Assembly (NCBI RefSeq): GCF_000350225.1
Contig: NW_005179022.1
Span: 143,319-207,318 of the forward strand
DNA from: Chondrus crispus
Lineage: Eukaryota; Rhodophyta; Florideophyceae; Gigartinales; Gigartinaceae
Direction of reading: 5' to 3'
DNA length: 64,000 bases
Below the pieces are notes generated by a model that saw only the letters and a program-made list of their open reading frames with translations, did no database searches and was not told the origin of the DNA. Shown here in pieces: positions 40,062 to 50,853 of this stretch. Position numbers and translations under genes: made by a program. How positions within the stretch are numbered: the stretch's first letter is position 1; each line of letters begins with the position of its first letter.

Positions 40062-41377
40062 ATGTCAAAAGTCTACACTTATCTCTGCCAACAAAAGAAA
40101 GGGAAGTTGAGGGAAGTGTGCCCTTTTTGGAATTTAAAATTGGGAGGGAACAAGTTGGCGCTGATATTTCGTTGCTTAATACTGCTGTGGTATTATGAAA
40201 AGAAGGGAGCAGATGTACTCGTGAAGTTTGAATCAAACCATAACTGTGAAGATTTGGGGTCTTTTGTGGACAGTTTTGCGGAAAGCGGAGAAGATTGGAT
40301 AGAGGCACCCTGCTTTTCGACGGCAAAGGCGTATTTGTGCAAGATAGGGGACAAATTCGACAAGCACGACCGGCCGATTAATAACGCAAATAGAAAGGAA
40401 CCTATCGCATGCATAGAAGATCTAGAAGGATTTGAAGCAGAACGCTCTAAGCCAAACTTTTCACTTTCTGAATTTGCTCGGTTGGCTGTTTTGATGAGAG
40501 ACGATGAAGTGGCGCGCAGCATACTTTTTAGGTTAGGTCAGGAATTTAGAAGGGCGGAATTGGACGGGTGTACAACGATGGACAGTTTTTGGGGGAAGAT
40601 AGAAGAAGGTTTAACGATGATTCGGTTTGTTTTCGCTTTTCTCTTCAAGGCCACGTCGATGAAGCTGATCCATGCCCATCTCCCCTCTGTTTCCGCTGCG
40701 CTGATGTGTTGAAAGACCACTTTCGGGACGCGAAAGCGCTTTTCACGGCAGCGTTGAGCAAGTGGTCGCGCTCTGGTCAAAACGACCCGGAGCGCTTTGT
40801 TAATTTTCTCCCACGAAATGGTCAAAATTTATATGCTGCCTCTAAACGTGCTTTGATTTTGTTTGTTGTTGCTAGGATGGGAACGCCGCACCAAGACACC
40901 TATTTTGTGGAAATGACGTCGAAAACAATATTGGATGTGGGTTACGAGTGTGTAGTTAGGGTAATAGATAGGCAATGTTATGACAGCGGGGGAAGGGACA
41001 GTGGGGGTCCATATGATAGTATCAGAGCTGTAGCAGATACTAGAGAGAAGAGGAGGAGCAGTGAAGATGTGATAGACATTATGGAGAAGCACGTGGAATC
41101 GATTGGAAAGGTGGTTTCGTCGCTTGCAGGCCCGGCTACGAGTGCGGCCAATAATTCAACTCCAGTGAATGCACCGGCTGCTCGCATTGGTTCGTGGGAA
41201 GAAAACAGTTCGATGTTTGCGATTGTCGAGGCCTCATTAATGGCGTTGGAAAGGGCGAAGAAGTTGGCCGTCGGGGATGAGTCCAAAACACCATTTGTTG
41301 AGGTGGCAAAGGAGCGCTACGAAAAGGCTCTTTCTTCATATGGCGAGATGAGCAGCAATATGTTCGCAAATTTGTAG
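40062..41377 (+). CDS. Uncharacterised transposon-companion-like protein, frame change
   Basis: Two overlapping frames form one protein-like sequence. The first (from ATG 40062, MSKVYTYLCQQKKGKLREV) contains FSLSEFARLAVLMRDDEVAR, EFRRAELDGCTTMDSFWGKI. The second continues FNDDSVCFRFSLQ, CADVLKDHFRDAKALFTAAL, KWSRSGQNDPERFVNFLP, then a C-terminal part ending LSSYGEMSSNMFANL. The FARL..., ELD...FW..., W..SGQND... order resembles uncharacterised proteins found beside Harbinger-type transposases in algae and oomycetes (recalled pattern, not searched). The -1 frame change falls at about 40600. It could be a mutation, a small intron or ribosomal frameshifting. Confidence 0.5.
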
Positions 41378-43360
41378 AAGGAAGGGGATGGGTCCAGCAT
41401 GAAGTGCAGCTTCGAGCACAGGTGCCACTCGCTGCGCCCGGGGTCTGGGCACGTGCACGCCACCGGCCTGTATATCTGGCAGTTGCACATACGGCAGTAT
41501 CCCTGCCACACGTCGTCTGTGTAGATCCCGTGAGCTGTCCCTGAGAGGAGCGCGTATTTGTGCTCTATTATCACGTCATCCCTCGTGTAGTTGAACCTTT
41601 TGCGTCAGTACCGTGAGAGGTGCCGGCGCAAACGAGGAGAAGCGAGTGGTCACCGTCGAATGTTAATTTCAAGAGTATGGGAGTGCTTCTGTCAGCCCAC
41701 CTTTGGTGGACGTTTCTTAGAGGGAAGTCTTCTTCTACCCGGTTGACGGCATCTAGTTCTCTACTTCGCATGCGTAGACAAAAGTTTATGGCAAAAATTG
41801 AGTACATGCCTCAACTAATTCACGTCATCATCTTCAATGACTGCTGTCCGACAGACCTCTTGCGTTTGTCGGGCATGTCACGGGGCCGCTTCCCAGCTGA
41901 AGATGCCTCGCCCTGAATCGGATCGAAGCTCTTGTTCTCCGCTGATTGGAAATTTCTATTTGCCTCTTGTGAAACCGCTGCTCCGCAGTTCCTCCTCCCT
42001 CCTCCTCCAGTTCAACGTACTCTTCTTTGTCACTATCTCAGAACATGACGCTGGCTCCTGATATTCCCTGACCAGCGGGCCTACTTCGCCGCAGAAGCCA
42101 CAGTTGTGCGCGCAGCAACGACCGTCGAAAGCGAAACTGCAGGAGGCATGAGATCCATCGGAGGCCGGGCTGGCTCGTTAGCTTGCAAGAGCATATAGTA
42201 GTCACCAAGACAGCAAATACTGAGGGCTGTTAAGAGGCGGTGACAAGGATTTGCTGTCCAAATTGAAGCGAAGAGACGAGCTCCTATGTGGGGGCTACGT
42301 GTCGTAGCGATGGAGCAAACCAGGAGTCATCCACAGTTGGAGAAGAAAATATGGAAGACTAAGAGTATACGACCCCATACGCTTGTGCCTCTGGAGTCAG
42401 CGATGAGACTGGAGAAGGACGAAGAGTCTGGCCGGTCCTTTGGGGCGGGAAGACAAAACTAAATGCGGCTGAGTTTCTTCATGGTAAGGAATACTGTAGC
42501 CATGGGTAACGGAGAAGGAAGGCCGAGACTAAAGGTGGAGTTAGCGGCACCACGATTGCTGGATCGTCCATTTAGCAGGTCTCGATACCGTTCTGAGTTC
42601 GATTGCAATCTTGATTCCCCCCTGTTTCAAGCAGAAGCGTGCTGGCGCCAGGGAATATAGAAGTTGAACGCTTTGCATCAGGCAAGAGGGGCTATCCTTT
42701 CGCGAAGAACACTCTGTCGTACAGTATTAGGTCGGAGGGTGCATTACCCTTGCCGAACATTACACTAATTTGTCTCTCTAGGATCTACACTCTCTAACAA
42801 TAATAGCACTCCTGTACTGAACTTCTGTCTTGAGTCTCACATGTTGCCAAGTCGTTGCATGAGCAACATTTATCGCACATAGAAAGCCTCTATGCCCCGG
42901 ATTCAAAGAAATTGAACTCTGAAACTGACACATGCGGACCACGGACGGACTTGCATGAATAAATGAGAGCGAGTAGGAGTCCTCACGACACTTCATTTAC
43001 CAATGACTATTCACACACCACAACTGACGAACTCAAAGGTGCACAACAAAGCGCTCTGTCCATCTACTAAATCTTCCACGTTGACCATACGAGACACCTC
43101 CTTTGCGAACACGATTCATGACAGTTAAACAAAAGTGGTAACATAAAACAATACAGTAAATCGTGAAAAATATGAAATCTAAGAACTTCCTTCCTTGTTC
43201 CCATTTGCCTCAGCATCATTATGCGTTTTCGCCATATCCTGTGGTACTAGTTTTCAATTTCTTACTCAGATCACACGTAGTCTCGGCATCGATAGCCACC
43301 AGTTCCTGATGCGGTACTATCTCCGGAATCATCGCATTTCGCGAGTCCAGAAGCTGCATT
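41378..43360. other. Spacer, one short Cys-rich frame
   Basis: On the minus strand at 41317-41574 a short frame reads QGYCRMCNCQIYRPVACTC and WHLCSKLHF, weakly like the Cys region of the 610-codon protein (CKMCERHWTCPD). It has no ATG and may be an exon or relic. The rest, 41.6-43.3 kb, shows no supportable gene. Confidence 0.4.
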
Positions 43361-45243
43361 GTGAAAGTCCTGAATCCCCTTCTTAATTACAACTTTATTC
43401 GGTATAGGCAAGTCGGCAGTTCCTCCCTCGCCGCTATCCCATACTTGACCGTCTGCACTATTCATTTCAACCACGCTCGCCGCTGGTGCAATGGCCACCT
43501 TCCCTTCGACCTTCGCTCGCCGCTGGTGCAATGGCCACCTTCCCTATCGGCCACCACCGCCGAGCTCGACCTCACCGCCCTGGCCGACGGCGTCCCGCAC
43601 GAGAACGCCCTGCAAGTCGGTGAGCACAATCGCCTCCTGCTCATGCCCTCCTTCACCACAGGCTCCATCACCGTCGGCTTCGCCGTCAACGAGAAAATCG
43701 CCTCCTCCTCCACCGTCGTCTGCAACGACAAGTACATCGGCCGCCTCGCCCGCGACGACGCCACGGGCACCAGCCTCTTCATCTCGGAGAACTCCAACGA
43801 GCACATCACAAAGGTCTCCTTCTACAGGCTGCTATCTGCGGCCCACCGCGAGCACATCTTCTCGCTCTTCCAGGCAAAGCCCTTCCACCGCATCATCAGC
43901 CGCATGCGCGAACGCTTCAACACCTCGGCCCTGCTGCGCCACATGGTCTACCACTACGTCGCCACTGAGGCCCGCCCGTGCGTGCACTGCGGTGCGGAGA
44001 CCGCCCACGCCCTGTCCAAGTGCAACTGCAAGGTCTTCATGCCCAGGAAGCTGCACCCGCTGGACACGGACGCCGAATACAAGAGCCTGCAGTGCTACAC
44101 AGGCGCGTACTGTGGCGTCGCCACCGTCTCCCTCTTTAAGGCCGGCGCCAGCGTGTTCACGGCAAACCTCACCACCAACAGCGCCACCACCATCACGGCA
44201 GACCCCGACGTGCAGAGGCGCCTGGCCATCTGGGCCCTGTGTTCCGCCGTCAAGGACTCCCCAATCAGCCCGCTGGCCTTCACCATGGGATCTGGCGCAA
44301 GCGGGGGGGAGAAGGTCGTTTCCGTACTGGACTCGTTCCTGCTCGCCTTTATTGCCGACTCCGTCCTGTCCGAGGGCGCAAAGCGTGTTAACATGTCGCC
44401 AGACTCCGAGCCTACCAGCTTCCGCTTGCTACAGAACGACCCCGACTCTAACCTGGATCCCGACCAGATGCCCTCGCCGGACAACGACACCGCCCCGACT
44501 CTGTCGCTGTCAGAGAGCAGCGAGCCCGACTTCCTCGCGTCCCTGCTCTTATCGCAGAAGGACCCTATGATCCCGCAGACCCACGATTCAGGACCGCACG
44601 AGGTCACGACAGACTCGTATCCATTCCCGCCAAAGCAGCAGTTTCCGCCAGACCCGGTCGCATTGACCCAGATTCCCAAGGTCTCGCAGTACATGTCGCA
44701 ACCTCCAGATCCACCTCTTCCTGCCACACTCCTCCCCTCTTCTCTGCATCAAACACCAAGGCGCTACGCCCCAGGCCATGACCCAGCCGCGGAAGCGCGG
44801 TCGGAGAGAGGCGGCGTGAGCGCAAAGCTTGACCGTTCAGGGAGTACGATCCTATCGGGCAACTCTATGGACCAAGGTATGGGGAATGCTATCGCGGATA
44901 CGTCTGTCGAACGGCAGTCAGAGCCGGTTCCGCTGGCCCCAATGCCTTTGATGCAACCTATGGCTCGTTTATTCTCCCTTCACAGTCGCCGGCAGCCGCA
45001 GCGATGTGAGGAGGCGTGAGCAAGGTTCTAGGGGACGACTTAGATGAGCGAAGAAAAAAGGCTGAACTCAGAAAAGCCCGGAATAGGGAAAGTGCGCAGC
45101 GCAGCAATCACAAGCGCAAATTGCGGATACAGGCCCTCAAGGCCGACATTGCAGAGGCTATGAGGATTGAAAAGAACCTCAGAGGGACGGAAAAGAGGCT
45201 CCGGGAAGAGAATCGATCCCTGCGTTTAACGGCTTCGAACTAG
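43361..45243 (+). CDS. bZIP transcription factor, probably split by an intron
   Basis: The last 75 codons (45016-45243) hold a clear bZIP: basic region RKKAELRKARNRESAQRSNHKRK, then a short zipper with LKADIAEAMRIEKNLRGTEKRL. Upstream, a 552-codon frame has a Cys-rich unit (CVHCGAETAHALSKCNCKV) and a Pro/Ser-rich linker, ending at 45019 in a different frame. A candidate intron, GT at 44877 to AG at 45010, joins the two in phase; the acceptor is weak. The frame begins at a GTG; the true start is unknown. A 46-bp direct repeat (CGCTCGCCGCTGGTGCAATG) at about 43467-43545 precedes the coding part. The 3' end overlaps the sirtuin gene tail to tail by ~65 bases. Confidence 0.6.
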
Positions 45244-45988
45244 CAAGTCGCAAGTTGAAAGCTTTCCGCAACTCCGCAACGACTGAGTCGCGATTGTCGA
45301 AAAGCTCGACATCAAAATCGTATGTGAGGAGCTCACGGTTGACAAGAATTCTCGACACTTGGTACTGAAAATATTGTGGAATACGAGCGACAGGGGAGAC
45401 TTGTAGACTTGTTCCCAGGACAAGCAAGAGGTCTGCTCTAAGGGCGTCTGTTTCCAGGTTGTCACGAACACACTTTGGCAAGTTTTCGCCAAAGAAAACA
45501 ATGTCCGGTTTGAGGACGCTCACGGAACAAGCGTCCATACCGTCGTCGTCGTCTGAATCGTCTCTCTTCATAGAAGACGAGCGCTTCTTGCCATGGACGC
45601 ATTTCCAACAGAGAGGCACAGTTCCCGCAGCGACTTCGACTGCAATCTCGGAGCCGCAAAAGCTAGCGCGGCACGAGGCGCGCATGCAGGTGGCAGTGAG
45701 AAACGAGCCGTGGAAAAGGATGACGCGCTCCTCCGACGCGCCCGCACGGCGCTCGAGCCCATCAATATTCTGGGAATAATTGCGGAGCAATTTTCTACGT
45801 GCTTCCAGTTCGGCGAAGAAATGAAACGATGCGTGGGCGATGGACGGAGGTTGCGGGCGGGAGCAAACCAAGTCCTCCAGATCGTCGTCGTCAACTGTGA
45901 GAATCGCTTGCCACAGGCGGGCGACGGTGCGCAAGTCAGTGGCCAAGCCTGCCGAGTCGGCCAGGGCGGCGAAGAAGGGGGCGGCCAT
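45179..45988 (-). CDS. Sirtuin (SIR2-family deacylase), N-terminus incomplete
   Basis: NAD-dependent lysine deacylase motifs are present: NYSQNIDGLERRAG (~70), FHGSF with the catalytic His, Cys pairs CMRASC and CWKC for structural zinc, LKPDIVFFGENLP, and DLLLVLGTSLQVSPVA (~190). The first part of the Rossmann fold, the GAGxS...GIPDFR region needed to bind NAD, is absent. Met at 45988 is the first ATG; a plausible splice acceptor (TTTGTGGCAG just before it) suggests a missing upstream exon. Just upstream, from 46129, lies a transposase gene on the same strand. Either the transposon separated or replaced the first exon, or this is a captured fragment. Confidence 0.75.
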   Translation of the reverse strand: MAAPFFAALADSAGLATDLRTVARLWQAILTVDDDDLEDLVCSRPQPPSIAHASFHFFAELEARRKLLRNYSQNIDGLERRAGASEERVILFHGSFLTATCMRASCRASFCGSEIAVEVAAGTVPLCWKCVHGKKRSSSMKRDDSDDDDGMDACSVSVLKPDIVFFGENLPKCVRDNLETDALRADLLLVLGTSLQVSPVARIPQYFQYQVSRILVNRELLTYDFDVELFDNRDSVVAELRKAFNLRLASSKPLNAGIDSLPGASFPSL

Positions 45989-46128
45989 GTCGATGCTGCC
46001 ACAAAGGAGACCGCATCGGAATTCAAAGCTCTTCACGCAAAGAAAAATGTCCCACCACTACCCCTCACTTCCAGGCAAGAAGTGAAGCAACTGAAAAAAA
46101 CCAAAGCATAAACGAAAACGAAAGTTAG

Positions 46129-47429
46129 CTAGGCGAATTTCATGAAGTATTCCGGGACTGGAAGCTCCCCAGCCACAGGTCTGACAAACCTCCCATCTCC
46201 AATGATAGAAACCAAAAGATTCCTCTTCTGCGTAGCATCCGTATTGTTGCCAGCCTCCACTCGCCCAGCCAGATCGACATATGCATGCTTCCCCTCGCTG
46301 TACCATTCCCTCGTTTCAGTCATCATGTTGTGCTCCTGAAGCACCCTTTTCTGATTGATAGACGCTCTACTAACTATCTTTTGCCCATGCTCTACGCAAA
46401 AGTTATGCAGTTTCATCGCCAAAACAATGACTTTCGCAGAATCCGCAACAGAGAATTCAAGCATTTTCAAAATCTTGAATTTCTTGACTAAAATGCCGAA
46501 CGCTTGCTCCACGTGCATGCGCAATGAAGAATGATAAAAGTTAAACACATCTTCTGTATCTGTAGCAATCGAGCCAGGAATGGGAACAATTAAATGGTTA
46601 GAACAAACATACGCTTCGTCGCCCGCGATCCAAAATGGCACCATCAGATTCCCTTCATCCAAATATCTTCCCAAAGCGGACACGGCGTGAGCAAGAGAGT
46701 CGTGCGTAGAACCCCTGCATTTCGCTGAACAATCTAGGAAGCGATAGTTTGAGTCCACAACCGCTTGCACCGGGAGAGCATAGAACCCTTTCCTGCAGTA
46801 GTACGTCGCAGGGTGCTCATGCGTTGCTGGCTTCCTGATTTTGATCGCTATTCCGTCTAATGCACCAACACAGCCGCGCAAAGGGTTAGGGGGGAACGGG
46901 AAGTTTGGAAATCGTCTGACACCTTCCTCAAACCATTAAAATCTTCAGGAAGTCCAGGTAGCCTAAGAGCTTCGTTCAGTACATCGCGCGTCTCTTTGAA
47001 AACTTGATACACTGTACTTCTACCGACTTCAAAATGTGCCATACATCCGTATACGGACTCACCAGCCATAATGCGAAGAAGGATTCCCAGACGAGCCTCA
47101 GGTGATACGGTCTCCCGTCCAGCACGATTTGCCATCTCCTCGTTTTTGAGTAAACGATTATTAACCAGTTGTAACAGCTTATGAAAAGTTTCCCTCCCCA
47201 TCCGATAGGCCGGGGCAAACTCATCATCGCTGAACATGCGATTTTCTCTAGAAAAATTCCAATAACGACGCATGCCTTTTGGTTTCATCAGCAGGCGGGG
47301 CCCCGGAAATTCGGATATTGCGTAATGTAGACCCAAAGTGGAGAGAAGAAGTGATGTCGCCAGCATTGCTTTAAGAGCGAGGCCGCGGCGACGGCGGTCG
47401 GGGGAATCATTGTGGCTTGAGTGTCGCAT
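46129..47429 (-). pseudogene. PIF/Harbinger transposase, frameshifted
   Basis: ATG 47429 (MRHSSHNDSPDRRRR) opens the N-terminal half, with a DNA-binding region ETVSPEARLGILLRIMAG, GCMAHFEVGRSTVYQVFKE. At about 46911 the frame must shift by one base to continue into the catalytic domain: GCVGALDGIAIKIRKP, FWIAGDEAYVCSNH and LRMHVEQAFGILVKKFKI. All three acidic catalytic residues are intact, unlike the copy at 308-1483. Only the single frameshift appears to break it, so decay is recent or the shift is a sequence error. Confidence 0.8.
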
Positions 47430-48814
47430 GCTGATCGGGGAGCGGTAGAGTCGGTGAAGTGTTAGAATAAATCGGTCAGTAAAGGAAGGCGTGAGAGGCG
47501 TTGTTAGTGAGGAAGGTTCGCAGAATAAATGCAAGAGTGGATAAGGTTTGCGTAAAGCGGTGTGCAGTATGCGAATCACTGCTATTGAAAGCTCTCTTCT
47601 TGGGCAAGAAATTGCTTGCATCACTACGACGGCGGCGGTGGTGTGAATTCGGAGCATGTGTGCAGGTGCAGACACAGAAAGATCGAAAGAGCTTCTCGGG
47701 AGCAGAGGATCACCAAGGCGAGAGCAAGACCGCGGACCACGTTGACGGGCTCGTACACATTGGAATGCCGCGATGTATACTGTAACCCTAGATTTATGGC
47801 TGACAAATACTGTCAGAGCTGCAGAGAGAGTGTGTGTAAGCAGTTTGTACAGCTGCCCACGTGTGCAAAATGTTTTTTTAAATTCTTCAAGAAAAACAGG
47901 CAAGCACCGGCAAGCACGGGCAAACAAGCGCTTGTTAAGACACACCCTCACTTGGGGGTATCAACCCAGACATATATCTCACACCCTGCCGGTGTGGTTC
48001 AGCTCGGGTCAGACCACTCTTCTGTTCAGCGGCCCGGCCCCGTTAGCCTTACTCGCTTGACGACCGCAACGTCGCCCGAGTAGTTAAGAACGACACAAGT
48101 CGCTATGCCTTGGTCTCTACCTCCTGTTATCAGCAAAAAACTGCCTAGGCTCCTAGCCACTCCGGAATATCCCCGGAACTGACGGTTACCTGGCTCGCTT
48201 GCAGCCGCTGGGGCCGGTCTAGATAGCCGGCCTGCTTCCTCTGCGGCCTCGTTAGGAATTTAAGCCAACGGAAAAACTCTCGCACTTCCTGTACGTAACT
48301 GCTTGCACCCCTCCAACTCTTCTGCAAAAAAACTATTAGCAGTGGTTGGTGGAGTGACTCGAAACTGGTGAATGAACGTCCACAAATCTTGGATTAAATG
48401 TTCTTTTTGTCGTAGCACGCGCGCGCTGTGAGAGTCGCGATCAGGAGAATAGGTCCTGCGCGGTCATCCGCTCCGAGACGTTCTGGCCCTGGCCCCGTCT
48501 CATTTTCGCCCCTGGTGTTGTGTCCATGACTCAGCTCGCCTGGTATGCCGTGTTGTAGCGCATTTTTATTCGTTTAAATATCATTGGTGCACCACTGCCA
48601 ACAGTGGACGAAGCATGATGGAATCCCTACGGGAAATACCTGTCACTGTAAGTCCAGTTATGCTTTTGAACACGTCTTTCCAAAACTTGCACGGGCGTTT
48701 ATAGTTTCGCCTAAAATTTCCGCAAACGTTTTGGCAATGGTTTGCCGATTCTTTTTGGTTTTGTGGAAAAGTGGCTCAGTTGGAATATATCATTACAGCT
48801 AATCGAGTTGTTTA
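47430..48814. other. Transposon flank and LTR relic
   Basis: This holds the 5' flank of the transposase, the right inverted repeat (47899-47948), then non-coding sequence. Bases 48408-48432 are identical to the first 25 bases of the copia LTR at 61469, after which similarity fades: a relic of an LTR end. No gene is supported. Confidence 0.55.
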
Positions 48815-49474
48815 GAGCATCTCCACCGGTACTGAATCAAATAACCAAATACTCAAATAATCACATTTTGTCATTTGGTTTCAATTGTACGACTCACACC
48901 GGGCGCATTCAAATGATCAAAAGAGAAAAAATTTACCTCAGAGGCAAAATCCTGAGGCAAAAACGTCTGATTTGCCTCAGGATTTTACCCCAGGGTAAAA
49001 TTATTTCCGCCAAGTGGCATCACAAGATTTGCCCAGGCAGGACTTGCAGGACTTTTGGCGCGAAAAGTGGCAGAAGGAAAGGTAGCTCGATGTGGGCAGT
49101 GATCATTGTACAAACGATTACCAGCTTCAATCCTGCCTCATTCGATGTTGGGCACCTTTCCCGCAACCGATCTCCCCCATCGCCGAAGGGGTTCATCCTC
49201 GCTACTCGAATCCAGAAGGTCCTGGATCAGGTCTTCATCCTCATACCCGATGGCATCGTTCCACCAACTGCCCTCCATATCCTCTTCAACTTGAGTACGA
49301 GCTCGGCTCGTACCAAGAAGTGGTTTGGTGGGCAACGGGTGGGAACAACCATATTGGTTTACCAAATGACCAAAATCTACCATTCCAAAAAAATAGCCCA
49401 ACCAATTTCTATCAGCCACTTGGCACTTAAATTTGGTTATTTGGTCATTTGATCGGACACGGGTGGAGATGCTC
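48815..49474. mobile_element. Tourist-like PIF/Harbinger MITE with TTA duplication
   Basis: Terminal inverted repeats begin GAGCATCTCCACC at 48815 and, reversed, end at 49474. They stay similar for ~35 bases (ATCAAATRACCAAATA). TTA flanks both sides (48812-48814 and 49475-49477), the target duplication of the PIF/Harbinger group. At 660 bp there is no transposase; a minus-strand frame (49138-49419) with GYEDEDLIQDLLDSSSEDEP may be a transposase N-terminal relic. An internal 16-bp perfect hairpin lies at 48946-48986. Confidence 0.85.
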
Positions 49475-49535
49475 TTACAAATTGCTTACGTATGGAAAAG
49501 GTCCTCGAGGTGATGATCTGGTGCTCGCACCAGCT

Positions 49536-49591
49536 GTCCAGAATTGAAGGTCTTTGTGCTCGTGCGAGCACAAAGACCTTCAATTCTGGAC
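49536..49591. repeat. Perfect 27-bp inverted repeat, 2-nt loop
   Basis: Arms 49536-49562 and 49565-49591 are exact reverse complements. It lies just outside the MITE. Confidence 0.95.
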
Positions 49592-49832
49592 TTCGAAAGC
49601 GGGTGAGTCTCTCTTAGATTATCTGAGTGAAGTGGATGGGCCGGTAACACCCACAGAAACGGCGGCGTATTTGGAAGACAAGTAGTGGTGAGGCACGGAC
49701 GTTGAGGCTCTTTTCTTTCCCCCGGAAGACAAAGACAATTCACTGGAAGCGCATCCAAGTAAACAAACGAACAGTTAGGTGGTATAGAATCGTTTGGAGC
49801 TGGTAGAGTGGAAACAGCGGTCTCGTTAGGGA

Positions 49833-50351
49833 TTATGAGACTCGGTCATAAAAAATCATATAGCGACCGCTGGGCACGCCTGCCGAGATGATGATCTCGT
49901 CGTAGTGGTGATCCATAAGGGGCCGCTGGGTGCCCGGGAAGAGGCCAAAGCACCTGGAAATATTGGTTTTAATGTCCTCTGTGGCGGCGCCCTTGTATGA
50001 AGCCAGGATAACTTTCCTACTGCCCATCATAATTTCTATACGATGCCTGTCGCAGTCATTGTCCGAAGCGCTCGCATCGGCGCCAGCCTTTTGCGTGAGA
50101 GGCGGCGGCGTCCCCGAGCGCTGCAGCCGCGGCTGCTTCTGCTGCTGCTGAGCAGGGTCGATACAATCTCGAGGGCTTTGCTGATACTCTCGCACGCATA
50201 AACATAATACACAATCCCAACACACAATCCCCACAACCAACCACTCCCAGACCCCACCCCCTACGCCCACCCCTGACCTGACCCAGTGCTCTCTTTCAAT
50301 TATTGCACCCACTTGCGTATTATCCCGCCCTGTCCGCCATCCTCCCGACAT
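49833..50351 (-). CDS. Hypothetical protein, possible small globular domain
   Basis: This 172-codon frame is unrecognised. The last ~70 residues (RIEIMMGSRKVILASYKGA, RCFGLFPGTQRPLMDHHYDE, VPSGRYMIFYDRVS) have the balanced composition of a compact domain, perhaps ubiquitin-like in layout. The first half is low-complexity with a Gln run. It may be the last exon of something or a relic. Confidence 0.3.
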   Translation of the reverse strand: MSGGWRTGRDNTQVGAIIEREHWVRSGVGVGGGVWEWLVVGIVCWDCVLCLCVREYQQSPRDCIDPAQQQQKQPRLQRSGTPPPLTQKAGADASASDNDCDRHRIEIMMGSRKVILASYKGAATEDIKTNISRCFGLFPGTQRPLMDHHYDEIIISAGVPSGRYMIFYDRVS

Positions 50352-50457
50352 TAACGCTGCGCACTCTCACTAGCTTCCGGCTCCTCCTCGTCCCATCTCT
50401 GCGTCTCTTTGACTGTCTCCCCGCCTTCCCTGACACCCCTTCTCAACAGCTGCCTCG

Positions 50458-50853
50458 CTACTGTGCCCGTTTTTCCATGGTCCGCAGTACCACAACGCCA
50501 CTTGTGATTGAGCTAGCATCAAACTTGTGAACACTCTCTGCTCCCTCCGCGCTGGTAGTCCTCGGCACGACGTCGTGATATGGGCCGCGCCTTGTCCATT
50601 CAACGAACAGCTTGCAGATTGAACGGCCCATGTCCATCTTCTGACGCCATGCCCTGTTCGTTCCACCGAAGTGCCGCTCGCGTTCTGAGGGGCTCATATC
50701 GTATATATGGTCCCATGCTTCTTGAGGATCCCGCCGGGCAGTTTCATAATCTACTTCTGTACTTGACAAGATGGACTGAGAAGTACGTTGGCGAAGTGGT
50801 GTGGACATCGGATAGTGTTGTAGCAGCGAGAGAGGGCACGCGGGTGGTTGCAA
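50458..50853 (-). CDS. Hypothetical short protein
   Basis: A 131-codon frame with a protein-like middle (EAWDHIYDMSPSERERHFGG, RAWRQKMDMGRSICKLFVEW). I cannot name a family. There is nothing around it to support expression. Confidence 0.2.
   Translation of the reverse strand: MQPPACPLSLLQHYPMSTPLRQRTSQSILSSTEVDYETARRDPQEAWDHIYDMSPSERERHFGGTNRAWRQKMDMGRSICKLFVEWTRRGPYHDVVPRTTSAEGAESVHKFDASSITSGVVVLRTMEKRAQ

Larger units (their letters stand above)
39365..47948. mobile_element. Candidate 8.6-kb TIR element with cargo genes
   Basis: Inverted repeats of ~50 bp at 39365-39415 and 47899-47948 share AGGGTGTGTCTTAACAAGCG and the GCCCGTGCTTGCC repeats. Inside, a companion-like gene starts ~650 bases from the left repeat and a PIF/Harbinger transposase ~520 bases from the right repeat, pointing towards each other, the same plan as the element at 1-2.8 kb. 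A bZIP gene and a sirtuin lie between. Three-base flanks are CTC and CAC, not a clean target duplication, and the family normally duplicates TWA. The left repeat also overlaps another open frame. The element is a hypothesis; the repeats are real. Confidence 0.35.

Noticed and set aside
41317-41574. Short Cys-rich minus-strand frame as a separate gene
   Set aside because: No ATG and only weak resemblance to the Cys region of the 37.6-39.4 kb protein; kept as a note only.
46010-46045. GAGCTTTGAATTCC as the terminal repeat of the 46-47 kb transposase
   Set aside because: No matching inverted copy was found on the other side.
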